From the NCBI GenBank assembly GCA_021777055.1, contig JAIQZO010000066.1, positions 1-64,000 on the forward strand: a stretch of 64,000 nucleotides of DNA, in the 5' to 3' direction. Source of the stretch: Candidatus Anammoxibacter sp. (lineage in GTDB: Bacteria > Planctomycetota > Brocadiia > Brocadiales > Anammoxibacteraceae). Of the stretch, positions 1-9,806 are shown piece by piece (the first letter of the stretch is position 1; the number at the start of each line of letters is the position of its first letter). The notes under the pieces are model-generated. The model ran no database searches, was not told where the DNA came from, and was given only the letters and a program-made list of their open reading frames with translations. The position numbers and the translations under genes were made by a program.

Positions 1-106
1 TTTTTACCGCCAATTCTCACCCACCGCTGGGATTGGTGGTAAAAAATAGAATTAATGATGCTCATTTTAGAGGGTTTTTCTTTAAAATTTAATAGCTTGT
101 TTTTGA

Positions 107-589
107 TTTGGAAAATTACGATTCACGTTGAACCAAGACAGTGATATTGTCATATCAACTGGATATACTGACAGAAAATATGAAGATCACATATTAAATT
201 TATTTGCAAAAAATTCAAGGATTTACTTGTTGCAGTGTACTTCCGCATATCCTACTCCAGATGAAGATTGTCAGGTAGGGGTAGTACGTCACTATTATAA
301 ACTTAAGGCAGAATATCCACAAATTTATCCTGGTTATTCAAGCCATGACAACGGCTCACTTGCTAGCATGCTAGCGGTTGCAAGTGGGGCAATGATGGTT
401 GAAAAACACGTAAAACTGTGTAATGTGGATTGGGTGCACTTTAATCATGTAGCTTTGGATCTTATGACTGATGAGTTTACGAACTTTGTCAAGGATGTCC
501 GACGAGCGGAACGCATGGTAGGGCCAGAGAAGAAATCAATAAAAACCTCCGAGCACCATAAGTACAAAGTTAATAAAGTTAACAATTAA
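107..589 (+). pseudogene. C-terminal half of a NeuB/SpsE-family (sialic acid synthase-like) gene
   Basis: The reading frame is open from 107 (stop at 104-106), and the first usable start is a TTG at 128 without a ribosome binding site. The product resembles the second half of the NeuB TIM barrel: a VISTG strand near the start, then LLQCTSAYPTP, a GYSSHD motif, VEKHVKL and a closing SEHHKY tail. Family members condense PEP with a hexosamine to make nonulosonic acids for surface glycans. The N-terminal 130 or so residues are missing and no SAF domain follows. Some family members naturally end in an EHHKY-type tail, so the 3' end looks intact. No surface-sugar neighbours are present. Most likely a 5'-truncated relic. 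Confidence 0.6.
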
Positions 590-757
590 AAATGAGGTGT
601 TTTTTGAAGACTAACAAAGTCTAAACGTTATGTCTAAAAATATTAGATCTCGATTATCTGAAGTGGACACCTTTTGTGTCTTGAGAGATTCAAATAGAAG
701 ACCTAACTATTTAGCATCCGCATAATTCAACAAAGTAAAAAAAGGAGGAGGTAAAAG

Positions 758-1000
758 ATGGCAGGAGTAGGAAGTGATATTGAGATAGCCCAGGAGGCGG
801 AATTAAAGCCCATTACAGAGATTGCCACTGAACTTGGAATTCTGGAAGATGAACTGGAACAGTATGGTAAATATAAAGCAAAAGTAAATCTTTATGCATT
901 ACTAGGCTATATGAGGACTATGCCTGGATTGCCATCAACACCAGCCGGTGAAAATGTGGACATTGACCTGGAAACAGGAAAAGTAGTTGGATTGTTCTAA
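758..1000 (+). pseudogene. Formate-tetrahydrofolate ligase gene with a large in-frame internal deletion
   Basis: The 80-residue product joins the two ends of formyl-THF synthetase (normally about 555 residues). Residues 5-44 match the extreme N-terminus of the family ([14 protein letters not shown], then YGKYKAKV). From about residue 47 the sequence matches the extreme C-terminus ([12 protein letters not shown], then GKVVGLF). The P-loop, the formate/THF site and everything else between them is absent, so it cannot catalyse ATP-dependent formate activation in the Wood-Ljungdahl pathway. A strong ribosome binding site (GGAGGAGG, 743-750) still precedes the ATG. The junction is in frame and the ends are well conserved, which suggests a recent deletion, an assembly collapse, or retention as a small protein. 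The window also encodes a formate dehydrogenase, whose product this enzyme would use. Confidence 0.75.
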
Positions 1001-1031
1001 ATTATAATCCATATCATGTCTAAAAAACAAA

Positions 1032-1403
1032 ATGAATATTAAATCTAAACAAATTATGGAGTCAATGGTTAGTGCATCAATGAGCCGCTTCTTTAATGAA
1101 CAGATGGGCAAACTGTTAGGCGAAGAAACTACACAGATACTAAATGACACAATAATAGTTAGGTCCAAAGATATTCTGCCACCGGCGGAAATACAGCTTG
1201 CCAGGACAGAAGAAGGGGCAGCATTGATGAAGGAAATAAAACTAAGGCTCATGGAAGGAATAATACCCTATGTAAAAGTAATGATTAAAACATTAACTAA
1301 TGCAGAAGTGATTGACATTTACTCACATATAAGTTTGGCAACTTGCCAACGTATTGAGGTCTTTACATTAAATAAGGACCTGGAAAAGACCTGCAAGGGC
1401 TAA
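1032..1403 (+). CDS. DUF2294 / MpsC-family protein
   Basis: A 123-residue protein matching the DUF2294 family (also called MpsC, linked in some bacteria to Na+-dependent membrane-potential generation). Visible family features are an N-terminal helix around MSRFFNEQMGKLLGE, the central strand DTIIVRSKDILPPAE, the motif LARTEEGAALMKE at 57-69, and the C-terminal ATCQRIEVFTLNKDLE. No signal peptide or membrane segment is seen. The gene starts 31 bases after the formate-THF ligase relic and has no clear ribosome binding site, so it may have been co-transcribed with it. Its biochemical role is not established; membership of the family is the firm part. Confidence 0.7.
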   Translation: MNIKSKQIMESMVSASMSRFFNEQMGKLLGEETTQILNDTIIVRSKDILPPAEIQLARTEEGAALMKEIKLRLMEGIIPYVKVMIKTLTNAEVIDIYSHISLATCQRIEVFTLNKDLEKTCKG

Positions 1404-1469
1404 TAAATACGATTAATATAAAAAAACCTATAAATTATTTTTAGGTTACGAAAGGCTGCCGGTAAGTGA

Positions 1470-2810
1470 ATGAGGTCTAAGGTTTTAATTGCTAATCGGG
1501 GCGAGATTGCATTAAGGATAATAAGAACCTGCAAAGAGATGGAGATAGGTACTGTTGCTGTTTATTCTGAAGCAGATAGAGACTCTTTGCATGTTCGATT
1601 TGCAGATGAGGCTATCTGTATTGGAAAGGCTGAAAGCAAGGAAAGTTATCTGAATATTCCTGCGATTATTAGTGCCGCTGAAATTGCTGATGTTGACGCA
1701 ATTCATCCCGGTTACGGTTTTCTAGCAGAAAATGCCCACTTTGCGGAGGTCTGTGATTCTAGTAACATCGCCTTTATCGGCCCTTCACATGAAGCGATTA
1801 CAAAAATGGGAAATAAATGTATTGCCAGGGAAACCATGATGAAGGCAAAGGTTCCTGTGGTTCCTGGAAGTGAAGGAGTTATTAAGGATGAAAAGGACGC
1901 GATAGCTATTGCAGGAGAAATAGGTTTTCCGGTAATGATTAAAGCATCCGCAGGCGGGGGCGGCAAAGGAATGAGAGTCGCCCATAACAGGGAATCGTTA
2001 GTTTCAGGATTTCATATTGCCAGAAACGAAGCGCAAGCCGCGTTTAACAATAATGATATATACATCGAAAAATATATTGATGAAGCCAGGCACATTGAGA
2101 TACAGATACTGGCAGACAAGTTTGGAAACACTATCCACTTAAGGGAAAGGGAATGTTCTATTCAAAGACGGCATCAGAAGCTTATTGAAGAGACCCCTTC
2201 CCCTGCCATAAACAGCAAATTAAGGGAAAAAATGTGTGAAGCTGCCAAAAGAGCTGCCAAAACCGTTGGTTATTTTAGTACAGGTACGATCGAGTTTATT
2301 CTGGATAAGCAGGAGAATTTCTATTTTATGGAAATGAATACAAGGATTCAGGTTGAACATCCTATTACCGAAATGATAACTGGTGTTGATCTGATCAGAG
2401 AACAGATACGTATTGCAGCAGGAGAAAGGATAGGAATACGCCAAAAGGATGTTACTTGTAATGGCCATTCCATAGAATGTCGCATAAATGCAGAGGATCC
2501 TGATAATAACTTTATGCCGTTTCCAGGAAAGATTACTGATGTGCATTTTCCAGGAGGGCCTGGCATAAGAATAGATTCACATATTTATAAAGATTATATT
2601 ATTTCACCTCATTATGACTCTCTTATTGCGAAGCTAATCGTTCATGCGGAGAACAGGGAATGCGCTATTCGCCGCATGAAAAGGGCATTAAACGAATTTG
2701 TTATTAAAGGGATAAAGACAACTATCCAATTTCATTTAAATGTAGTGAATAACGGCGATTTTAAAAGCGGGGAGTATTCAACTAAATTTATTGATGAACG
2801 TATTATGTAA
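1470..2810 (+). CDS. accC: Biotin carboxylase (acetyl-CoA carboxylase subunit, AccC-like)
   Basis: A 446-residue ATP-grasp enzyme that carboxylates biotin on its carrier protein using ATP and bicarbonate. The N-terminal domain holds the [14 protein letters not shown] start and [10 protein letters not shown] at 79-88. The ATP-grasp domain has the glycine-rich AGGGGKGMR loop near 160-169, the [11 protein letters not shown] segment, and the metal and biotin-site motif [11 protein letters not shown] near 290-300. The C-terminal domain contains ECRINAEDP. Length is normal for AccC. No biotin carrier or carboxyltransferase gene adjoins, so it could equally serve pyruvate or another acyl-CoA carboxylase. 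With the Pfa synthase in this window, a malonyl-CoA supply role is plausible but inferred. Confidence 0.9.
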   Translation: MRSKVLIANRGEIALRIIRTCKEMEIGTVAVYSEADRDSLHVRFADEAICIGKAESKESYLNIPAIISAAEIADVDAIHPGYGFLAENAHFAEVCDSSNIAFIGPSHEAITKMGNKCIARETMMKAKVPVVPGSEGVIKDEKDAIAIAGEIGFPVMIKASAGGGGKGMRVAHNRESLVSGFHIARNEAQAAFNNNDIYIEKYIDEARHIEIQILADKFGNTIHLRERECSIQRRHQKLIEETPSPAINSKLREKMCEAAKRAAKTVGYFSTGTIEFILDKQENFYFMEMNTRIQVEHPITEMITGVDLIREQIRIAAGERIGIRQKDVTCNGHSIECRINAEDPDNNFMPFPGKITDVHFPGGPGIRIDSHIYKDYIISPHYDSLIAKLIVHAENRECAIRRMKRALNEFVIKGIKTTIQFHLNVVNNGDFKSGEYSTKFIDERIM

Positions 2811-3031
2811 CCATGGGTTTCTTAACTAAACATAAGGAAAAACATAATAGAGTTGAGCACTATTATTAACTGGGGGTGATTTAGCGAAACATAATAAACA
2901 ATCGGTGAGACAAAACTATCTCGGTTATCCTCTATTAGAGAAAGATATCTAGAGGAATGGTTACGTAACACAAAAGAAAATACATTAGACCAAGTGTAGA
3001 ACTCTAAGTTTATAAAAGGTGAAAATACTAC

Positions 3032-3490
3032 ATGAAAATAAAAAATATCTTATGCCCTGTGGATTTCTCGACACCTAGCGACATTTCTGTGCAACATGCG
3101 GAATCACTGGCTTCGTTATTTGGTGCAAGGCTCTACTTGCTGCACGTAATAGAGCATCTGCATGGGGACGAACACTATATGATACTCATGCTAACACCGC
3201 AAGAGATTGCAGAGAAGATGAAAAAAGAGGCCGAAAAGCAATTAAACAATTTAGCTAAAAAGATAAAAAAAGAACTCAAAGTTATGATAGAAGTCCGTGA
3301 AGGAAAAGCCTTTGTTGAAATTGTCAAAGCAGCAGGAGAAAAAAACATTGATCTGATTGTTATGGGTAGCCATGGCCGAACGGGTCTATCTCATGTTCTT
3401 ATAGGAAGTGTAGCCGAAAGAGTTGTTCGCAAAGCTCAATGTCCGGTATTGATTGTCAAAAATAAGGACAGAAAATTTAAAATGCCGTAA
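3032..3490 (+). CDS. Universal stress protein, UspA family
   Basis: A 152-residue single-domain Usp protein. It opens with the typical ILCPVDFSTPS strand and has the ATP-binding signature G-x2-G-x9-G-S in GSHGRTGLSHVLIGSVAE, followed by the VVRKAQCPVLIVK terminal strand, so it belongs to the nucleotide-binding UspFG/TeaD-like group. The segment between the first two strands is rich in K and E (EKMKKEAEKQ). Usp proteins are cytosolic dimers that bind ATP or AMP and help cells through energy or oxidative stress; the specific role here is unknown. It stands alone, with over 170 bases on each side free of genes. Confidence 0.9.
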   Translation: MKIKNILCPVDFSTPSDISVQHAESLASLFGARLYLLHVIEHLHGDEHYMILMLTPQEIAEKMKKEAEKQLNNLAKKIKKELKVMIEVREGKAFVEIVKAAGEKNIDLIVMGSHGRTGLSHVLIGSVAERVVRKAQCPVLIVKNKDRKFKMP

Positions 3491-3567
3491 AAAACAGATG
3501 CCTTTCCGCATATGACGTTACATCATATTCAGCATATATCTCAAACCAGTCATGAGGAAGACATAGG

Positions 3568-3586
3568 CGCTAACTACTAGTTGGCG
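3568..3586 (+). terminator. Hairpin downstream of the universal stress gene
   Basis: An 8-bp stem (CGCTAACT / AGTTGGCG, one G-T pair) with a 3-base loop lies 78 bases past the stress-protein stop. No clear T-run follows, so terminator function is only possible. Confidence 0.25.
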
Positions 3587-3669
3587 TGATTCTATTGCTA
3601 ATGATCTTTACAGGGATAATTTGAATTATTATAAGAAATCAATGTTAAACAAATAGGAGGTCAATAAAA

Positions 3670-4014
3670 ATGACTGAGAAGAAAGGCATTAATAAAGTTG
3701 AATTTAGAAAATTGTCAGACGGGAGTGTAGATGCATATTATTTTGATCACGATAAAAAGACATCCTGTCAAGCCTGGACATTGCCTAATTTTGTGACAAA
3801 AAAACTGGTTTCCTGGTGGAAGGGATTAAATAAAGAGAAAGGTGTACATCCTCCCATAAAAGAAAAGAGCACAAGTTGTGCGTTTACCATGCATACTGAA
3901 AACTATATTGACATAGAAGAATGTGGCACTCCTGGTTGTAATAAAAAAAACTTTTGGACCTTGTCAGTAGATTCGTTAGAAGAATTAGTGATTTTGGATG
4001 ATAAGAAAACATGA
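3670..4014 (+). CDS. Small hypothetical protein, Trp- and Cys-containing
   Basis: A 114-residue protein I do not recognise. A strong ribosome binding site (AGGAGG, 3656-3661) precedes the ATG. It has no signal peptide or membrane segment. Notable parts are YYFDHDKKTSCQAW, a VSWWKGL segment, and a CGTPGC cluster near the C-terminus that could bind metal. A frameshifted partial paralogue is at 17097-17280, sharing the DGS, YFDH, SWW and HP positions, so this is a small family in this genome. The gene end overlaps an upstream in-frame extension of the TPR gene by 17 bases, but the likely TPR start is further downstream. Confidence 0.6.
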   Translation: MTEKKGINKVEFRKLSDGSVDAYYFDHDKKTSCQAWTLPNFVTKKLVSWWKGLNKEKGVHPPIKEKSTSCAFTMHTENYIDIEECGTPGCNKKNFWTLSVDSLEELVILDDKKT

Positions 4015-4066
4015 AAGTAGTATATGCTGCGTATATTTATTCTTAATTTATAGGAAGTCTAAAGAT

Positions 4067-6613
4067 ATGTTTAAATCATTAAATAATGCATTGTTTGCTG
4101 TTACCGGAAGCATGGCTAAAACAGTGAAAACGGTTCTAAGAACTTTTTTGATATTAGTGCTAGTTGTGCTATTTTCAATCAACTCATACGCGCAATCAAA
4201 GTCATGGGAAGCATTAAATGAGCAGATAGATATCTTCTATGAAGAAGGGAATTATTCAGAGGTTATTGTCATCGCAGAAAAAGCTCTCAAAGTTGCAAAT
4301 GAAATATATGGGGTAAATAATCGAAAAACAGTGAGATCTATGGACAATCTAGCCAATATCTATAGCCATATGGGAAAATTTAAAGAGGCTGAAGCGCTTT
4401 ACTATCAAGCAATGGCAATCAAAGAAAAAGTACTGGGAAAGGATCATCACGGTGTGGCAACCTCTCTAAATAATCTGGCAGAACTTCATAGAACCATAGG
4501 GATATATTCTGAAGCTGAGTCGCTCTTTTACCAGGCGCTGGCGATTAGAGAAGAAAAACTTGTGGAAGACCATCATGATATAGCAGCTACCATGAATAAC
4601 CTCGGTGAACTTTATAGTGATATGGGGAAATATACAAAAGCCGAATCCTATTTCAAAAAGGCATTAGCAATTAGAGAAAGAACTTTCGGACCAGATCATT
4701 ACAACACGGCCACCTCTCTTGATAATCTGGCAAAACTGTATCAATATCAGGGTAATTATGCCGAAGCTGAATCTCTTTATTCTCAAGCGTTGTCGGTTAG
4801 AGAAGAAACGTTAAGGGAAGGTCATCTCGACATAGCAACCTCCTTGCATAATCTGGCAGAACTCCATAGTTCCATGGGCAGATATTCAGAAGCCGAATCT
4901 TTGTACTTTCAAGCTTTGGCAATTAGAGAAAAAGCCCTTGGAAAAGAACATCACAATGTCGCAGATACTATGGATAATCTAGGTAGGCTCTATAAAATTA
5001 CTGGTAATTATATCAAATCAGAAACTCTTAGCAAACAGTCGTTATTGATTAGAAAAAATATCTTTGGAGAAAAACATCCTGAGGTTGCAAGATCAATGCA
5101 TAGATTATCAATGCTTTATCTGGCCCAGGGGAAATATGCAGAAGCTAAACCACTTTACGAGCAAGCCCTGGTAATTAGAGAAGAGTTTCTTGGAAAAGAA
5201 CATCCTGATTTTGCTTCATCACTCCGTACACTGGCAACTGTTTATTATTTGATAGAAAACAAATATAGTGAAGCGGAACTACTTTTTAAGCAAACCCTTA
5301 AGATATATGAAAAGGTTTTTGGAAAAACACATCCTGATATAGCATTAACAATGAATAATTTTGCCGGACTTTATAAGGCCCAGGGTAAATATACAGAAGT
5401 GGAAACTCTTCTGAATCAGTCACTGCTTATAAGAAAAATGGTTTTGGGCAACGAACACCTGGCAGTAGCTGAATCAATAAATAATCTGGCGATAATATAC
5501 AGAACTCAAGGCAAGTTTACAGCAGCCGAATCGTTTTATAAAGAAGCCCTGGCAATAAAAGAAAAAATCTATGGAAAAGAACATAAAGATGTGGCGATAT
5601 CAATGAATAATCTTGGTGAACTGTACAAAGAACAGCGAAAGTATGTAGAAGCTGAAGCTCTTCTTGCACAATCTTTAGCGATAAATAAGAAGCTTTTTGG
5701 GGACGTACATCCGGATGTTGCGTTAGCAATGAATAATCTCGGGACACTTTACAAAGTACGGCAAAAATATGCAGAGGCAGAGTCTCTTTTCAAACAATCT
5801 TTGGAAATAAAAACGGAAATCTTTGGAGAAGAACATTCAAGTATTGTATTTCCAATGCATAATTTAGCATCACTTTACAGCTTACAAAAAAAGTATACAG
5901 AAGCAGAACCTCTATACAAAAGATCACTTATGATTAAGAGGAAGACATTAGGGGAAGAACATTCTGAAGTATCAGAATTAATGGATAAGCTGGGTAAACT
6001 TTATATGGCACAGCACAAATATCCAGAAGCTGAATCTCTTTACAAACAATCTCTGGAGATAAATAAAAAAAAACATGGATATGAACATCTAAATGTAGCA
6101 ACATTAATGCATTCCCTATCTGAAATATATTTAATTCAGGAGAATCCTGCAAAAGCTGAACCTCTATTAAAAAAGGCGTTAAAGATAAAGGAAAAGCTAC
6201 TTGGAAGCGAACACTCCTATGTGGGCGAATTGATGGACTCTATGGCATCAGTTTATGTAATACAAGGTAAGTATACCGAAGCTGAACTTCTTTATAAAAG
6301 GGTATTAGAGATAAAGGAAAATTTATTTGGAAGAGAACATACCAGTGTCGGAATACTGAAGAACAACCTGGCTGCAATTTATGGAATACAGGGCAAGCAT
6401 GCCGAAGCTGAGCCTCTTTTGAAACAAGTCTTAGCTTCAATGGAAAAAGAGTTTGGTAATAATCATTTTAAGATAGTTCCAATATTAAACAATCTGGCGG
6501 AATGTTACTTAAAGATGGGTAAAAAAGATAAAGCCGAGGAGTTAAAAGAGAAAGCTTTACTGATTCGTCTAAAATGGATGCCTGCTATAGATTCTCGCAG
6601 AAATTCTATATAA
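4067..6613 (+). CDS. Exported kinesin-light-chain-type TPR repeat protein
   Basis: I place the start at the ATG at 4067 (848 residues), 24 codons inside the longest frame, because it follows an AGGAAG-type site and leads into a signal peptide ending near INSYAQ. The mature protein is almost entirely 42-residue TPR units of the kinesin light chain/TPR_12 type, with repeated patterns such as MNNLGELY, YxEAExLxxQAL and an H-x-x-V-A linker. I count about 18 repeats. Such arrays form long superhelical scaffolds for protein-protein contacts. A periplasmic location is inferred from the leader. Partners are unknown and the neighbours give no clue. The regular repeats can recombine, so copy number may vary between strains. 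Confidence 0.85.
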   Translation: MFKSLNNALFAVTGSMAKTVKTVLRTFLILVLVVLFSINSYAQSKSWEALNEQIDIFYEEGNYSEVIVIAEKALKVANEIYGVNNRKTVRSMDNLANIYSHMGKFKEAEALYYQAMAIKEKVLGKDHHGVATSLNNLAELHRTIGIYSEAESLFYQALAIREEKLVEDHHDIAATMNNLGELYSDMGKYTKAESYFKKALAIRERTFGPDHYNTATSLDNLAKLYQYQGNYAEAESLYSQALSVREETLREGHLDIATSLHNLAELHSSMGRYSEAESLYFQALAIREKALGKEHHNVADTMDNLGRLYKITGNYIKSETLSKQSLLIRKNIFGEKHPEVARSMHRLSMLYLAQGKYAEAKPLYEQALVIREEFLGKEHPDFASSLRTLATVYYLIENKYSEAELLFKQTLKIYEKVFGKTHPDIALTMNNFAGLYKAQGKYTEVETLLNQSLLIRKMVLGNEHLAVAESINNLAIIYRTQGKFTAAESFYKEALAIKEKIYGKEHKDVAISMNNLGELYKEQRKYVEAEALLAQSLAINKKLFGDVHPDVALAMNNLGTLYKVRQKYAEAESLFKQSLEIKTEIFGEEHSSIVFPMHNLASLYSLQKKYTEAEPLYKRSLMIKRKTLGEEHSEVSELMDKLGKLYMAQHKYPEAESLYKQSLEINKKKHGYEHLNVATLMHSLSEIYLIQENPAKAEPLLKKALKIKEKLLGSEHSYVGELMDSMASVYVIQGKYTEAELLYKRVLEIKENLFGREHTSVGILKNNLAAIYGIQGKHAEAEPLLKQVLASMEKEFGNNHFKIVPILNNLAECYLKMGKKDKAEELKEKALLIRLKWMPAIDSRRNSI

Positions 6614-6920
6614 CAGCATACAAGAGAAATTAAGTAATGCACCGGCAGCTTTGAATTTTCAGGTAGCTGGATGAAATAATAGTTAGAGGAACAGGAGCTT
6701 ACGGATTTACAAGATGCATCTGAACAAGCGGTATGATAGCAGTGGTAGTTATGGAAAAATACTAAGGCACTACCAACTCATTGCAAATATTTTCCTACTT
6801 TTGACAAATTGCGTTTAGTAGTAACAAATACATTTAATACTTTTTTCTCTGATGCATCAATAGTGATTTGTGTAATGAAGAAACTTAGAGTTTTGGCTGA
6901 TATTTCATATTTGTAAATCT
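6614..6920. other. Intergenic region between TPR gene and porin
   Basis: No coding potential or RNA structure recognised apart from the promoter at its right end, listed separately. Confidence 0.5.
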
Positions 6921-6949
6921 TTGCAAATATTTAAAAGAAAGTCTATAAT
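6921..6949 (+). promoter_or_regulatory. Sigma-70-type promoter of the 7 kb porin
   Basis: TTGCAA (6921-6926) and a perfect TATAAT (6944-6949) are separated by exactly 17 bases, ending 50 bases before the porin ATG at 7000. This is the cleanest housekeeping-type promoter I noticed in the window. Confidence 0.6.
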
Positions 6950-6999
6950 TCAACACAATTATTAATATAAACAGATTTATAATTGTATTGGAGAATAGA

Positions 7000-8379
7000 A
7001 TGAAAAAACAGATAAAAGGAATTATTTTAATAGCAATAACTGTCATTTCTCATAATTTGAGTAATCTCCATGCCAAGGAGAATTTTACCGTAGAAGATAT
7101 TATGCAACAAATGGAAACCTTGAAAAGGGAAGTAGAGGACCAAAAGGAAGAGATTCGTGATCTCAAGGCAAGATTAGATGGAGAAACCCGGGGAAAGATT
7201 GTTAACGCATCTGATAAAACAGTGTTGGTAAGGGAACAGATGGATCAAACAGTTGACAAGAAAATTGAAGAATATTTTGAGAAGGACGAAAATCAGGAAA
7301 AATTATTATCATATATAAAACCTCCCCTGGATATGGGTTATGAAGATGGCTTTTATCTACAAACAGATGATAATAGATTTAGCTTTAAAATTAATCCCAT
7401 GCTTCAATTCAGATATACCTTCGAAGACTTTGACCACAAAGAGGATGATAGCTCATTTAAGATAGACCGTGGCAGGCTAGTCTTTCATGGTAATGCGTAT
7501 AATCCAAATATAAAGTATTTTATTCAGTTGGAAACACGTTCTACCGGTTCAAAGGATGGCAGTAAATCAGTTGAAATGATTGATTTTTTCAGCGATATCA
7601 CTTACGTTCCCAATGCAAAGATACGGTTTGGGCAATGGCGAGTACCGTTTAATCGGCAAATGACTACTCCTATTTGGCAATTACAAATGATCGATAGATC
7701 TGTTGCCAACAACGAATTTAATCTAGGCCGACAGCTTGGCGTTATGGTTTATGGGGAGTTGCTTGATCATAAATTAGAGTATTATGGGGGATTTTGGAAT
7801 GGCAATTTCAGAAACGAGAGCCGAAATGACAACAATGAACATCTTTGGATATTCCGAGCATCTTACAATCCATTCGGCATATACGCTTATGGTGAAAGTG
7901 ATCTCGCGTATTCCACCGCACCTAAAGCCCATATATCAGGCTCAATTTCGTTTGATAGCGTTAATGATGCAACCGTGGCGCTGGAGGATATAGGAACTGT
8001 GGCAGGGGAGGAAGTTGACAGAACCCAGGTTGCGGGCGAAATAGGTTTTAAATATCGTGGGATTTCTTTTATCAGTGAATATTATTGGAGAAAACAGCAT
8101 GGAATTTTAGACACAAATTTAATAGATCATGGTTTCTTTGTTCAAGCAGGATATTTTCTCGTCCCAAAAAAACTTGAGCTGGCCGGCAGGTACTCCCTTG
8201 TAGAGTTTGACGATGAACTGGAGAAAGATGCTTTAAAGAATGTTGCCGTTGGCGTTAATTATTTTCTCAATGGGCATGGATCCAAACTGCAATTTAACGC
8301 AGTTAGATTTAATGAAGAGAAGAACAATACTGATAATATCGACTACAAGTATATATTTCAATACCAATTGGCATTTTGA
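7000..8379 (+). CDS. Outer-membrane porin, OprO/OprP-like (family copy 1)
   Basis: I choose the ATG at 7000 over one 12 bases earlier because a TGGAG site sits 6 bases before it and a signal peptide starts there (MKKQIKGIILIA, cleavage near LHA). The mature protein begins with a coiled-coil segment (MQQMETLKREVEDQKEEIRDLKARL), as in trimeric porins. It then has a phosphate-selective-porin-like barrel with the recurrent phrases DDSSFKIDRGRL, AKIRFGQWRVPFNRQ, QMIDRSVAN, GFFVQAGYFL, and ends YIFQYQLAF with the expected terminal Phe. About 459 residues. Two complete paralogues lie at 35102 and 36695 and several scraps elsewhere. The solute is unknown; anion selectivity is a family-based guess. 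Confidence 0.85.
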   Translation: MKKQIKGIILIAITVISHNLSNLHAKENFTVEDIMQQMETLKREVEDQKEEIRDLKARLDGETRGKIVNASDKTVLVREQMDQTVDKKIEEYFEKDENQEKLLSYIKPPLDMGYEDGFYLQTDDNRFSFKINPMLQFRYTFEDFDHKEDDSSFKIDRGRLVFHGNAYNPNIKYFIQLETRSTGSKDGSKSVEMIDFFSDITYVPNAKIRFGQWRVPFNRQMTTPIWQLQMIDRSVANNEFNLGRQLGVMVYGELLDHKLEYYGGFWNGNFRNESRNDNNEHLWIFRASYNPFGIYAYGESDLAYSTAPKAHISGSISFDSVNDATVALEDIGTVAGEEVDRTQVAGEIGFKYRGISFISEYYWRKQHGILDTNLIDHGFFVQAGYFLVPKKLELAGRYSLVEFDDELEKDALKNVAVGVNYFLNGHGSKLQFNAVRFNEEKNNTDNIDYKYIFQYQLAF

Positions 8380-8555
8380 GTTAAAAAAACAGCATTATCT
8401 GGTTAGCAATTTGTATGAGCAGGTTTTGTCATACCCAAACGCTTTTATATAGTTAACTATAGACTGGAGCTTCACTGAAAAACATACAGGAATAAAAGCT
8501 TAGGGACACTGGCAAAACCTAACCCGACAATATTAAATTAGAGGAGCAAAATAGA

Positions 8556-9368
8556 ATGGTTACTACCAATTTTGTGTTTGACAATCTGTCGGGAAAGAGA
8601 TCTTGTTTTAATATAGAAGTCATTTCTCTCGTAGGAGAAATGAGAGGTAGCAACGATTGGCCACTTAAGCATAAACTCTTTTCATGTTTGTATGAAGGTA
8701 GATGTTTACAGATGATTGATTTTGCAAATGTTTCACGAATCGATAGGCATGCGGTGGATATTTTGCATAATTTATTAGACAGGGGTATGGAATTACGTTT
8801 GTTCAATGTTTCTCCTATTATAAAACGTATGATTGGTTTAAACAGGAATAAATGCCTCAATGAGAAGATATTAGACGCGAGTTCTCAGGAAGAAGCAGTC
8901 CTTATGTTTGAAGAAGAGATTAAGAAATCGTTGAAAGAAAAGGACTTTTCTTTTGCTGATTGTATGAAAAAGAGATCTTCTCTGCGTGTTGAAATATCTT
9001 TTCCTGTTGAGTTTAAATGTGGCATTTCACACACGCATCGGGTTTGTTACCATGCACAAACAAAAAATATAAGTAAAAACGGTATGTATCTATCGCAAGT
9101 TCATGCACCAAATGGTTTAATCAGTAAAAATACACATTTCAAAGGTAAAGATCTCTATAACTTATGTTTTAACTTAAGGCATCTGGGTATATCTCTTGAG
9201 ACAGAAGGGGTTTGTGTTCGTGAACAGAGAAAAAATAATGATAATTTTTACCTGGGAATAAGGTTCAAAAATATGAATGAATATTGTGAAGGAGTACTAA
9301 CCTGTATTATTCACGATAATACACCATTACCTAACCATTTATCATATCTAAAACATTATCGTTTCTAA
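8556..9368 (+). CDS. STAS-like domain fused to a PilZ (c-di-GMP receptor) domain
   Basis: A 270-residue cytosolic protein. Residues about 10-110 resemble a STAS/anti-sigma-antagonist fold (MIDFANVSRIDRHAVDILH, then LRLFNVSPIIKRMI). Residues about 138-255 form a PilZ domain with both c-di-GMP signature elements: RxxxR at R140-SSL-R144, and N171-I-S173-KN-G176. It therefore probably binds cyclic di-GMP and relays this to a STAS partner such as a switch phosphatase, kinase or anti-sigma factor. No such partner is adjacent. The STAS residue normally phosphorylated (Ser/Thr) is not obvious, and Asp or Arg occupy the region, so phospho-control is doubtful. A GAGGAG-like site precedes the ATG. Confidence 0.75.
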   Translation: MVTTNFVFDNLSGKRSCFNIEVISLVGEMRGSNDWPLKHKLFSCLYEGRCLQMIDFANVSRIDRHAVDILHNLLDRGMELRLFNVSPIIKRMIGLNRNKCLNEKILDASSQEEAVLMFEEEIKKSLKEKDFSFADCMKKRSSLRVEISFPVEFKCGISHTHRVCYHAQTKNISKNGMYLSQVHAPNGLISKNTHFKGKDLYNLCFNLRHLGISLETEGVCVREQRKNNDNFYLGIRFKNMNEYCEGVLTCIIHDNTPLPNHLSYLKHYRF

Positions 9369-9806
9369 AGGAAAGATTTTCATTGGTGGCGGTGTTAACC
9401 GCTGTGTTCCTTTCCCAAAGTGAGGGCAAACAGTTTTGCGCAAGTATAAGATTCTATATATATGGACAGGGCAGTGATTGGAATGCATGAACTATAAGAA
9501 ACACATTAATTGGTGATTCTGTTAAGATTCTTCCTTTAGCAATATTAAAAAATGAAACTGATAGCTGGCACGGATAATAAAGTATTTCTCATTAATAAAA
9601 CAACCGACAAACTAAACTTATTTTTCTTAAGTTTTAAACACAAACTAAAAGTATTGATCTTTTCGTAGCATTTCCTACATTAGTTTTACCCTTTTGAGAA
9701 TAAATTACTTATCGTCAGCATCTGATAGTTTACTAATCTATGGCGCAAAGTGTGCATACTATTTTTCTTTACGTCGGAAATTCTTTTTCAATGAGATGAG
9801 ATTTCT
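9369..9806. other. Intergenic region before the SulP gene, with a hairpin at its left end
   Basis: A two-part hairpin at 9370-9415 (outer GGAAAG/CTTTCC, inner GCGGT-GTTA-ACCGC) starts two bases after the STAS-PilZ stop. It may terminate or stabilise that transcript, though no T-run follows. The remaining AT-rich sequence shows nothing I can name. Confidence 0.4.

Noticed and set aside
4067..6613. Eukaryotic-type gene transfer because of kinesin light chain similarity
   Set aside because: KLC-type TPR arrays are common in bacteria, particularly planctomycetes and cyanobacteria, so similarity alone does not show transfer.
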